A stretch of DNA of 13,329 bases from an uncultured Eubacteriales bacterium. Its GTDB lineage: Bacteria > Bacillota > Clostridia > Lachnospirales > Anaerotignaceae. The position numbers and the translations under genes are program-made. A model generated the notes under the pieces. It saw only the letters and a list, made by a program, of their open reading frames with translations. It had not been told where the DNA came from and ran no database searches. This document shows positions 1 to 7,473 of the stretch, piece after piece (positions within the stretch are counted from its first letter, which is position 1; each line of letters begins with the position of its first letter). The stretch is from positions 1 to 13,329 of the forward strand of contig CAKTER010000025.1 of NCBI GenBank assembly GCA_934552695.1. Reading direction: 5' to 3'.

Positions 1-48
1 TCCTTTTGGAAACCGAAGCCTTTCGTATTTATAATAGGAGGAAATATC

Positions 49-948
49 ATGGATTTGAGCAAGTTTTTGGTAAAGGGCGCCGTGACCGAGCTGATTGCTA
101 CCTTCGATCAGAACGAGGCCCTGGACCTGGGGATGTATGCCAACGAGTGCGATTTCCAGATTAACGCCGGAATTAAGGGCCTGTTTGTCAACGGCTTAGC
201 CGGCGAGGCCCTGTATACCACGCTGGAAGAAAAGAAAGCCATGTGTGAAACCGCCGTGAAGAAGGCCGACGGGAAAATCCCGGTGTTTGGCAACATTGCC
301 GAGTTCCGCTATTGCGATGCCAAAAAGCTGCTGGATGTTTTTGTGGAGGCCGGTGTAGACGCCATCTGCGTCACCCAGCCCAGCGTATTGGAATGCACCC
401 CCGATATGATGTTTCAGTACATCTCCGGGCTGGCGGCCGCTACCAAGCTGCCGGTGTTTGTATATAACGCCCCCCAGACCAGCAACACCATGACGCCGGC
501 TCTGGTGGCTCGGTTGGTGAACGAAAACGAAAACATCATCGGCTACAAAGACAGCACCCAGGATATTGTACACCTGCAAAGTGTGATGGCCGGTGTAAAG
601 CCCGGCAAGCACTTTGAGTGCGTAGCCGGTAGCGATGCCACCATTTTCCCCACGCTGGCCGTAGGCGGCTGTGGGATTATCTCTCTGATTTCCGCCGTGT
701 TCCCTCAGCCCATCATCGACGTGTGCGATACCTGGTTTAAGGGCGATGTGGCTGGTGCCTTCGAGTGCCAGAAGAAGGTTTTGGAGATTCGGACCGCTTT
801 GAAGGGCGCCCCCTTCCTGGCCGGTTACAAGTATGCGGCTTCCCTGATTGGCCTGCCTCTGGGTGTGGTGCGGAACCCCCTGAGCAACGCCACCGAGGCC
901 CAGCAGAAAAAGATTAAAGAAAGCCTGGAAAAGGCCGGCCTGCTTTAA
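49..948 (+). CDS. DapA/NanA-superfamily class I aldolase (dihydrodipicolinate synthase/N-acetylneuraminate lyase family), substrate unassigned
   Basis: A 299-residue protein, the normal length for this TIM-barrel family, preceded by AGGAGG (36-41) 7 bases before the ATG. The Schiff-base lysine is K167 in GYKDST, and the conserved tyrosine is Y139 in VYNAP. The substrate loop reads GLAGEALYTTLEE (residues 49-61): the family G-x-x-G-E is kept, but the Thr-Thr pair of true dihydrodipicolinate synthase is Leu-Ala. The arginine that binds the dicarboxylate in E. coli DapA (five residues after the tyrosine) is T144 here. Members of this family join or split pyruvate and an aldehyde through a lysine Schiff base in the cytoplasm. 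First visible gene of a sugar ABC transporter/kinase/dehydrogenase operon, so a catabolic 2-keto-3-deoxy-acid or related aldolase is more likely than lysine synthesis. The family is clear; the reaction is inferred. Confidence 0.9.
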   Translation: MDLSKFLVKGAVTELIATFDQNEALDLGMYANECDFQINAGIKGLFVNGLAGEALYTTLEEKKAMCETAVKKADGKIPVFGNIAEFRYCDAKKLLDVFVEAGVDAICVTQPSVLECTPDMMFQYISGLAAATKLPVFVYNAPQTSNTMTPALVARLVNENENIIGYKDSTQDIVHLQSVMAGVKPGKHFECVAGSDATIFPTLAVGGCGIISLISAVFPQPIIDVCDTWFKGDVAGAFECQKKVLEIRTALKGAPFLAGYKYAASLIGLPLGVVRNPLSNATEAQQKKIKESLEKAGLL

Positions 949-986
949 GATAGGCCAAACCATGTCGCAGGGTTGGTGAATAACAA

Positions 987-1985
987 ATGATGAAACGAAA
1001 TATTGACTGGAGCAAAGTCATCCTGATTATTTTGATCGTGGTGCTGAGCGTTGTGACCACCTGTGTAAACAAGCGGTTTGCTTCGGTGGATAACCTGCTG
1101 AGCATTATGCGGCAAATTTCGGCGCCGGGTATTTTGGCGGTGGGGATGACCTTTGTGGTACTGACCGGCGGCATCGACCTGTCTACCGGGTACGGCGTAA
1201 CCTTGGGCGCCATTGTGTTGGGACTGATTTTTAACAAGACCGGCAACCCCTGGCTGGCTATGCTGGGCGGGGTGGCTGCCTGCGTTTTGTTGGGCATTGT
1301 CAACGGCCTGCTGATTACCAAAGCGAAGATTATTCCCTTTATTACCACGCTGGCGACCATGCTCGTGACCCGGGGTGTGCTGAACGTGATTGCATCGGGG
1401 AGCAAGTTCTTTTTAAAGGACGATGTGTTTACCGCCATTGCCTCCGGCGGCGTGCTGGGCGGGCAGTTCCCCGTCTCCACTCTGATTTTCCTTGTGTTTT
1501 TTGCCGTGGCCGTGGTGCTTTTAAAGTGGACGCCCTTTGGCAGCTATGTGTACGCCATCGGCTCTTCCGAAAAAAACACCCAGCTGGCCGGTATCAAAAC
1601 CGGACGGTACAAATTCTTTACCTACGTCATCCTGGGCGTGGCCATGGGCGTGGCCGCTATCGTGATGGGCTCCCGCATTATGCAGGTGACCCAGGAAAGC
1701 GGCGGCGACAGCTATCTGATGGACTGCTTAATGGCGGTCATCATCGGGGGCACGGCCATCGAAGGCGGCAAGGGCGATTTGCTGGGGACGTTTTTGGGGG
1801 TTATCTTTTTGGGGATTGTCAGCAGCCTGCTGGTGTTCCTTTCCATCCCCACCATTGCCCAGCAGTGCTTTAAGGGCCTGATTATCATTTTGGCCCTGTT
1901 GCTCAACTATGCCAGCAAGCAGCTGAAGGCCCGGCAGGAGATTGAGGCCAAAGCCCGCTTGTTCGCACAGTCTCAAAAAGCTTGA
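987..1985 (+). CDS. Ribose/xylose-type ABC transporter permease (RbsC-like)
   Basis: A 332-residue, highly hydrophobic protein with about eight to ten membrane segments. It carries the two RbsC-family hallmarks: LTGGIDLS early in the protein and the cytoplasmic ATPase-coupling loop IIGGTAIEGGKG near residues 253-264. It would form one transmembrane subunit of a high-affinity sugar importer. It starts 38 bases after the aldolase stop. Its ribosome site is weak (GGTTGGTG, 971-978), and two ATGs stand in tandem (987 and 990), so the start is uncertain by one codon. A second, different permease is fused to the ATPase gene at 3314, so this protein probably pairs with that domain in a heterodimeric channel rather than working as a homodimer. 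Confidence 0.9.
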   Translation: MMKRNIDWSKVILIILIVVLSVVTTCVNKRFASVDNLLSIMRQISAPGILAVGMTFVVLTGGIDLSTGYGVTLGAIVLGLIFNKTGNPWLAMLGGVAACVLLGIVNGLLITKAKIIPFITTLATMLVTRGVLNVIASGSKFFLKDDVFTAIASGGVLGGQFPVSTLIFLVFFAVAVVLLKWTPFGSYVYAIGSSEKNTQLAGIKTGRYKFFTYVILGVAMGVAAIVMGSRIMQVTQESGGDSYLMDCLMAVIIGGTAIEGGKGDLLGTFLGVIFLGIVSSLLVFLSIPTIAQQCFKGLIIILALLLNYASKQLKARQEIEAKARLFAQSQKA

Positions 1986-2005
1986 AATGCTTGCAGGAGC
2001 ATTCA
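1984..2005 (+). promoter_or_regulatory. Small intercistronic stem-loop before the binding-protein gene
   Basis: AATGCT (1986-1991) pairs with AGCATT (1998-2003) across a six-base loop, and TG/CA pairs extend it outside one bulged A. No T-run follows, so it is not a terminator. It sits in the 70-base gap between the permease and the binding-protein gene, where mRNA-processing or stabilising hairpins are common in ABC operons. The structure is short and could be chance. Confidence 0.3.
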
Positions 2006-2055
2006 GGATAAAGGGAATGTAAACAGGAAAAATTTACAAGAAAGAGAGGAAAACA

Positions 2056-3135
2056 ATGAAAAAGAAGTTAGCACTGATTTTGGCAGCTGTCATGATGGTT
2101 GCGGCCTTTGCCGGTTGCAGCAGCAGCGACAACAAGACCAACGATAATCAGCAGTCGGGTCAGACCCAGGAGGACGGGAACGCCGAAGGGGAGACCGGCG
2201 ACCAGAAAACCATTGGTCTGTGCCAAATCAACTCCACCAACACCTACTATGTAGATGCTTCCCGGGCTTTCCACGAAGCTGCCGATGCCTACGGCTACAA
2301 GCTGGATGAACAGTTTGCCGAAAACAGCATCGAAAACGAAATCTCCATCATCGAAAACTTCATCGAGCTGGGCTATGACATGATTATTGCCGACCCGCAG
2401 GACGCCGAAGCTCTGGAGGACGTGTTCCAGAAGGGCAAGGACGCCGGGATCATCATGGTCTCTCTGCGCAGCCCCATGGAGAACGCCGACTATAACTGCC
2501 TGATCGACCACTACGACGGCTTCCTGGGCGCCTGCTATGCCACCTTTGAAGCCATGGGCGGCGAAGGCAACGTTCTGCTGATGCAGGGCCAGATTGGCCA
2601 CGAAGCCTCCGATTCCCGGACCAAGGCTTTCTACGACGCCGTTGCCGACTACCCCAACATCACCCTGCTGGATACCCAGCCCTGCGACTGGGACCCCAAC
2701 AAGGCCGTTGACGTTATCAACAGCTGGCTGGTCCAGTACGAAGACATTGATGCCATCCTGTGCGAGACCGACGGTGCTACCCCTGCGGTGGTGAATGCCG
2801 TTGTGAATGCCGGCCGGATCGATGACATTAAGATTACCGGTAACGACGGTGAAATGGAGTGCCTGGAGTACATCGTAGACGGCAAGGTGCTGGCCGAGGC
2901 TTTCTTCTCCAGCCTGCGGGACGGTTACCACTGCATGACCTATGCCGACGCTATCCTGCGGGGCAAGGAAGTGCCCACCACCGTATACCTGCCTCTGTAT
3001 GTTGCCTGCGACACCGAGGTTCAGGAGCTGGTAAAGACCAACGTGACCAACCACGAGTTCAACCTGTGCACCGCCGAAGAAGCCATTGCCAAGTGCTCTG
3101 ACTACATGAACGAGTTCACCGGGATGTACGACTGA
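2056..3135 (+). CDS. Sugar ABC transporter substrate-binding lipoprotein (periplasmic-binding protein family 4, RbsB-like)
   Basis: A 359-residue protein. MKKKLALILAAVMM starts a signal peptide that ends in the lipobox AFAGC, with the lipidated cysteine at C21. A Ser/Asn/Gln/Glu-rich tether of about 30 residues follows. The mature two-lobed domain begins at KTIGLCQIN and shows the family pattern: an IIADPQDAEAL segment in the first lobe, then DAILCETDGATPAVVNAV and KITGNDGEMECLEYI in the second lobe. It would capture the ligand outside the membrane and deliver it to the permeases. A good AGAGAGG-like ribosome site precedes the ATG. Like other operon members it is a sugar-type receptor, but the ligand cannot be read from sequence; several acidic and aromatic residues suggest a hydroxyl-rich ligand. 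It is followed by an unusually structured 178-base gap. Confidence 0.92.
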   Translation: MKKKLALILAAVMMVAAFAGCSSSDNKTNDNQQSGQTQEDGNAEGETGDQKTIGLCQINSTNTYYVDASRAFHEAADAYGYKLDEQFAENSIENEISIIENFIELGYDMIIADPQDAEALEDVFQKGKDAGIIMVSLRSPMENADYNCLIDHYDGFLGACYATFEAMGGEGNVLLMQGQIGHEASDSRTKAFYDAVADYPNITLLDTQPCDWDPNKAVDVINSWLVQYEDIDAILCETDGATPAVVNAVVNAGRIDDIKITGNDGEMECLEYIVDGKVLAEAFFSSLRDGYHCMTYADAILRGKEVPTTVYLPLYVACDTEVQELVKTNVTNHEFNLCTAEEAIAKCSDYMNEFTGMYD

Positions 3136-3165
3136 TTTTAGGGACTAAGATTTTGTAAGCCTTTG

Positions 3166-3201
3166 GTATGTGGCGTATACGCTCCCGTGTGCGCCACATA
3201 C
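3166..3201 (+). promoter_or_regulatory. Strong intercistronic stem-loop after the binding-protein gene
   Basis: GTATGTGGCG (3166-3175) is perfectly complementary to CGCCACATAC (3192-3201). Five further inner pairs, two of them G-U, close on the six-base loop GCTCCC, giving about 15 pairs. It begins 30 bases after the binding-protein stop. There is no T-run, so it is more like an mRNA 3'-end protector or pause structure than a terminator. Such hairpins often raise binding-protein transcript above that of the membrane subunits (malE/malF is the classic case). Confidence 0.7.
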
Positions 3202-3236
3202 TTCCATACTTGCGACTCACCTGTTGCTATCCCAAA

Positions 3237-3252
3237 GCCGGCTGCGGCCGGC
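3237..3252 (+). promoter_or_regulatory. GC-only stem-loop ahead of the permease-ATPase fusion gene
   Basis: GCCGGC (3237-3242) and GCCGGC (3247-3252) flank the tetraloop TGCG, giving a six-pair all-GC stem about 60 bases before the fusion gene start. It is the second hairpin in the same gap and again has no T-run. With the larger hairpin upstream it makes the 3136-3313 interval a structured leader. I see no supported gene in that interval; short open frames there have no ribosome site. Confidence 0.45.
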
Positions 3253-3313
3253 CCTGTATTGCCCTACAAATCCCTCCGAGAACGAAACGGAAAAGAATTG
3301 AGTGGTATCATTC

Positions 3314-5860
3314 ATGGAAAACCAGACGACGAAAAAAGAAAAAGGGAAGCTTTCGGTTTCGGCCCTGCGGTATTTGATGCTGATTGCCATCACCGTGATT
3401 TTAATCATTGTGTTTGGTAGCCTCAATCCCGCCTTTTTGGGCACCTCCAACCTGATGAACATTGCCCGTCAGGTGGGGGTAACGCTGATTGTTTCTATTG
3501 GCGTGACCTTTATTATTCTAACAGGCGGCATCGACCTGTCTGTGGGTTCCAACGTAGCCTTCAGCGGGATGCTGGGCATTGTGGTGTTAAACAGCACCGG
3601 CAGCACGGTACTGGCGGTTGTTTCCACAGTGGCTCTGGCCACCGCATTTGGCTTTGTAAACGGGTTTATTGTTGGGAAGTTGAAAATCACAGCATTTATC
3701 GTTACGCTGGGGATGCAGTTTTTTGGCCGCGGCGCAACTATGCTACTCAATAATGCCTCTTCGATTAAGGTAAACAATGCTTTTTATAAAGCAGTGGGGC
3801 AGGGCTCTGTGGGCCCCATCCCGGTGGTGCTTTTAATCGTGGCGGTTCTCTACATTGTGTTTTGCCTTGTCAACGACCGCAGCGTATTTGGCCGGGAGCT
3901 GTATGCCATTGGCGGGAACAGCGACGCCGCCCGGGCCAGCGGGATTAACGTGGACAAAAAACTGATTTTGGTCTATACCCTGGCGGGGCTTATCGCCGGT
4001 ATCGGCGCCATCGTCAGCGTGGGCCGGATGGGCTCGGCCCAGCCCTATTCCGGGCAGGGGCTGGAGTTTGACTGCATTACCGCCGCTGTTTTGGGCGGTA
4101 CCAGCCTGGACGGCGGGAAGGGCAACCTAAAAGGCACCATCATTGGCGCTGTGCTGGTGGGGATTATCAGCAACGGCCTGAGTATGCTGCGGATGCCTAC
4201 CTACTTCCAGTATGTTTGCACCGGCGCCCTGGTGCTGATTGCCGTGGGCTCCGACCTGCTGATTACCTATTATTCTAATCAGAAGCTGGTGCCCAAGCTG
4301 AGTGCGGCCGAGCTGGCCGAACGTCAGAAAACCGGTAGTGAAACGGCGGCTACCTACGAAGAAATTCGCAGCAGCGAGCGCACCGTGGTGGAAATGCGGA
4401 GCATCACCAAGGCCTTCCCCAGCATGAAGGCCCTGGATAATGTAAACCTGACCCTGCGCCCCCACGAGGTTCATGCCCTCATGGGCGAAAACGGCGCCGG
4501 GAAGTCCACGCTGATGAAGATTTTGTCCGGCGAGGAATCGGCCACCACCGGCGGCATTTACATCAATGGGAAACGGGTGGAGGTCAATACCCCCATTGAG
4601 GCCAAAGAGCTGGGGATTGCCCTGATTCACCAGGAAACGGCGCTGATTCCCGAGCTTTCCGTAGCCCAGAATATCTTTTTGGGCCGGGAGGAAAAAAGGG
4701 GCCGGGTGTTTTTAAACATCGGGGCCATGAACCGGGCAGCCCAACAGGTGATGGACCGGTTCGGCATGGGCATCGACGTCCGCCGGAAGGCCGGGTCGCT
4801 GACCATTTCGGAACAGCAGATGGTGGAAATCGCTAAGGCGCTGGAAACCGACGCCTGGCTGATTATTATGGACGAACCCACCTCCTCCTTGACCGAGCGG
4901 GAAAAGGAAAAGCTCTTCGATATTATCGAGAAGCTGAAAGAGGACGGGATTTACGTCGTTTATATTTCTCACCGGATGCAGGAAATTTTCCGCATTTGCG
5001 ACAAGATTACGATTTTGCGGGACGGCAAGCTGGTAGGCGTGGAAAACGTCCGGCTGGCCAAAGAGGATACCATTATCAGCATGATGGTAGGCCGGGAGCT
5101 GAACAACATTTTCGACCGCCAGCGGGAGGAACCCGGCGAGGCGGTGCTGGAGGTCCGGCATTTGTGCAAAAAAGGCGTGTTCGACGATGTTTCCTTTACC
5201 GTCCACGCCAAGGAAGTGCTAGGGATGAGCGGGCTGGTAGGCGCCGGCCGTACCGAGGTAGCCCGGTGCATTTTCGGGCTGGACAAGCCCGATAGCGGCG
5301 AGATTTTGCTGAACGGCAAGCCGGTACATATCCGCAACACCGGCGAGGCCTTAAAGATGGGCATTGCCTATGTGCCCGAGGACCGGAAAAAGGACGGCTT
5401 TGTGCCGTTGATGTCCATTGGCGAAAACATCGCCATGGCCTCCTACGACCAGCTGAGTAAGGGCGGGTTCCTAAACGCCGCTGCCGAAAAGAAGCTGGCC
5501 GATGACTATGTGAAGCTGTTGCAGATTAAGACCACCAGCATCGACAAAAACGTGGTGGAGCTGTCCGGTGGCAACCAGCAGAAAGTATCGCTGGCCAACC
5601 GGCTGGCCACCAAGCCCAAGGTGCTGATTTTGGATGAGCCTACCCGGGGCATTGACATTGGGGCCAAGGCGGAGATTCATAAGCTGATTGCCGATATTGC
5701 CCGGCAGGGCGTGGCTGTGATTTTGATTTCTTCCGAAATGCCGGAGCTTATCGGCTGTGCCGACCGGGTGCTGGTACTGCGGGAGGGCCGGGTTACGGCC
5801 GAGCTGGAGGGCGAAGGGCTGGATCAGGACACCATTATGTCCTATGCGGCTCAGCGCTGA
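3314..5860 (+). CDS. Fused sugar ABC transporter permease and double ATP-binding protein (RbsC-RbsA-like fusion)
   Basis: 848 residues from ATG 3314. An in-frame GTG at 3302 would add four; neither has a good ribosome site (GAGTGG lies 8 bases before the ATG, GGAAAAG before the GTG). Residues about 15-322 form an RbsC-type permease with LTGGIDLS (69-76) and VLGGTSLDGGKG. A polar linker (about 324-356) leads to two ATPase domains in RbsA order. Domain one has Walker A GENGAGKST (391-399), signature ISEQQM, Walker B IIMDEP (517-522) and H-loop H553. Domain two has a degenerate Walker A, GLVGAGRTE (640-648, Lys to Arg), signature LSGGNQQ (750-756), Walker B LILDEPTRG (771-779) and Ser in place of the H-loop His. 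The asymmetry is normal for RbsA/XylG/MglA. No stop, frameshift or internal ribosome site separates the halves, so the fusion looks genuine. With the separate permease and the binding lipoprotein it completes one importer. Confidence 0.93.
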   Translation: MENQTTKKEKGKLSVSALRYLMLIAITVILIIVFGSLNPAFLGTSNLMNIARQVGVTLIVSIGVTFIILTGGIDLSVGSNVAFSGMLGIVVLNSTGSTVLAVVSTVALATAFGFVNGFIVGKLKITAFIVTLGMQFFGRGATMLLNNASSIKVNNAFYKAVGQGSVGPIPVVLLIVAVLYIVFCLVNDRSVFGRELYAIGGNSDAARASGINVDKKLILVYTLAGLIAGIGAIVSVGRMGSAQPYSGQGLEFDCITAAVLGGTSLDGGKGNLKGTIIGAVLVGIISNGLSMLRMPTYFQYVCTGALVLIAVGSDLLITYYSNQKLVPKLSAAELAERQKTGSETAATYEEIRSSERTVVEMRSITKAFPSMKALDNVNLTLRPHEVHALMGENGAGKSTLMKILSGEESATTGGIYINGKRVEVNTPIEAKELGIALIHQETALIPELSVAQNIFLGREEKRGRVFLNIGAMNRAAQQVMDRFGMGIDVRRKAGSLTISEQQMVEIAKALETDAWLIIMDEPTSSLTEREKEKLFDIIEKLKEDGIYVVYISHRMQEIFRICDKITILRDGKLVGVENVRLAKEDTIISMMVGRELNNIFDRQREEPGEAVLEVRHLCKKGVFDDVSFTVHAKEVLGMSGLVGAGRTEVARCIFGLDKPDSGEILLNGKPVHIRNTGEALKMGIAYVPEDRKKDGFVPLMSIGENIAMASYDQLSKGGFLNAAAEKKLADDYVKLLQIKTTSIDKNVVELSGGNQQKVSLANRLATKPKVLILDEPTRGIDIGAKAEIHKLIADIARQGVAVILISSEMPELIGCADRVLVLREGRVTAELEGEGLDQDTIMSYAAQR

Positions 5861-5892
5861 TTTGACCCAATAACAGAAGCGGAGGGAAACAC

Positions 5893-7446
5893 ATGGCAAA
5901 GCTGATTCTTGCACTGGACTTTGGTTCCACCGGTGCCAAGGTAACGGTGTTTAACGAAAAAGCCGAGATTGTAGCGGCCCGTTACCGGGAGTACCCCACG
6001 TATTTTCCGCAACCCTATTATGTAATGCAAAGCCCCCGGGAATGGTGGGAGGCGTTTGTAGAGGCCACCAAAGAACTGCTGGCCCTGCCGGAGATTGACC
6101 CGGCGGATATTGCGGTGGTAGCCCCCAGCGCCCAAATGTCCTCGGCCATCCCCATCGACAAAGACGGCAACCTGCTGGTTGATCCGGTGTGGATTTGGGC
6201 CGATATGCGAAGCAAAGAACAGGTCAAACGGGTTTGCGAAGCCCTGGGGGGCGAGGAGAACCTGTATAACATTACCGGCGGCGCCATGGATCAGGAGACC
6301 TATACCGGGTTTAAGATTGCATGGATTAAGGAAAACATGCCGGAGCTGTACGAAAAGACCCACAAGTTTTTGCAGGTAAAAGAGTTTATTTCCTGGAAGC
6401 TGACCGGCAACATGGTCACCGATTATTCCGATGCTTCGGATTGCGCCATGATGGACATCCGAAAGAAAGAGTATTCGCCCAAGCTGCTGGAGCTTTACGG
6501 GATTGACCCGGCTAAAATGCCCCCCATCCAAAAAGGGAACTCCATTATGGGGTACGTGACCGAGGCGGCGGCGAAGGAAACCGGGATTCCCGCTGGGACG
6601 CCGGTGAGCGTAGGCGGCGGCGATGTGACCATTGCGGCCATGGGCGCCGGGGTGGCCCAGGAAGGCGAAGCCTATATTTACATTGGCTCCGGGGCCTGGA
6701 TGGGAATGTACTCTGCCGAACCCAATATGAACTTTGACGCCCGGCTGGTCAACTTTTTGTCGGTGGACGGCCAGGGCTACCTGCCCCATGTGATGGGCTT
6801 TTGCGGTGGCATTGCCCACCGGTGGATGCGGGATTTGGTCAATAATATTCCCGGCCTAAAGGATGCCGTAAACTACGATACCATTGAAGAACTGGTCAAG
6901 GCCTCTCCCGTGGGGGCCAAGGGCTTATTGTTTATGCCTTTCTTGCGGGGGGGCGGCGCTCCCTACAACGAGGTGGACGCCCGGGGCTGCTTTTTAGGTC
7001 TGGAGCTGACCCACGACTATGCAGACTTCTGCCGGGCCGTGATGGAAGGCACCGCCTATGTGCTGCGGAGCATGCTGGAGCAAATTTCGGCCAACGCTCC
7101 CGGCGGGGTGAAAAAAATCACCATGATCGGCGGGGGGGCAAAGGACCCGGTGTGGACGCAGATTATTGCCAACGTGCTGCAACGGGAGATTACCATTACC
7201 ACCATGACCCAGGAGGCCAATTCCTGGGGGGCGGCGATTTGCGGCGGCGTAGCCGTCGGGATTTGGGACGATATTGCCTCGGCCCAAGCGCTGGTACAGG
7301 TGGAGCGGGTGGATAAGCCCCAGCCCGAAACTGCTGCGATTTATGATCGGATGTATGCCGCTTCCAAGCTGGCCTTTGACCGGATGCTGCCCATGTTCCA
7401 TGAGCTGGCGGATATTCGAGAAATGCTGGCCCAAAACAACGGTTAA
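5893..7446 (+). CDS. FGGY-family carbohydrate kinase, xylulokinase-like, substrate unassigned
   Basis: 517 residues, typical for FGGY kinases, with GGAGGG (5881-5886) 6 bases before the ATG and only 32 bases after the fusion gene. The N-terminal phosphate loop DFGSTGAK is at 9-16. The presumed catalytic base is D244 in SVGGGDVTIAAMGAG. The nucleotide domain has YIGSGAWMG (263-271), MIGGGAKDPVWTQ (411-423, the second FGGY signature) and EANSWGAAI (441-449). These enzymes phosphorylate a sugar or polyol with ATP in the cytoplasm. The xylulokinase sugar-contact motif Q-M-H-G is QMSS (81-84) here, and the next substrate segment reads WIWADMRS (100-107). Xylulose is therefore doubtful. Context makes it the enzyme that traps the imported, perhaps first oxidised, substrate. 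Confidence 0.92.
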   Translation: MAKLILALDFGSTGAKVTVFNEKAEIVAARYREYPTYFPQPYYVMQSPREWWEAFVEATKELLALPEIDPADIAVVAPSAQMSSAIPIDKDGNLLVDPVWIWADMRSKEQVKRVCEALGGEENLYNITGGAMDQETYTGFKIAWIKENMPELYEKTHKFLQVKEFISWKLTGNMVTDYSDASDCAMMDIRKKEYSPKLLELYGIDPAKMPPIQKGNSIMGYVTEAAAKETGIPAGTPVSVGGGDVTIAAMGAGVAQEGEAYIYIGSGAWMGMYSAEPNMNFDARLVNFLSVDGQGYLPHVMGFCGGIAHRWMRDLVNNIPGLKDAVNYDTIEELVKASPVGAKGLLFMPFLRGGGAPYNEVDARGCFLGLELTHDYADFCRAVMEGTAYVLRSMLEQISANAPGGVKKITMIGGGAKDPVWTQIIANVLQREITITTMTQEANSWGAAICGGVAVGIWDDIASAQALVQVERVDKPQPETAAIYDRMYAASKLAFDRMLPMFHELADIREMLAQNNG

Positions 7447-7473
7447 AAATCAATTTAAAAAGGAGTAATTGCT

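Noticed and set aside
30..35. TATAAT resembling a -10 box before the first gene
   Set aside because: It abuts the AGGAGG ribosome site, so transcription would start inside it, and no -35 is found at proper spacing. The operon promoter is probably upstream of the window.
2068..3054. Long open frame on the minus strand opposite the binding-protein gene, with similar ones at 5851-6819 and 12390-13322
   Set aside because: These are antisense shadows of well-supported genes caused by GC-biased codons. They lack ribosome sites and recognisable domains.
3163..3420. Short open frames in the gap before the fusion gene
   Set aside because: They run through both hairpins and into the permease gene, with no ribosome site or recognisable protein.
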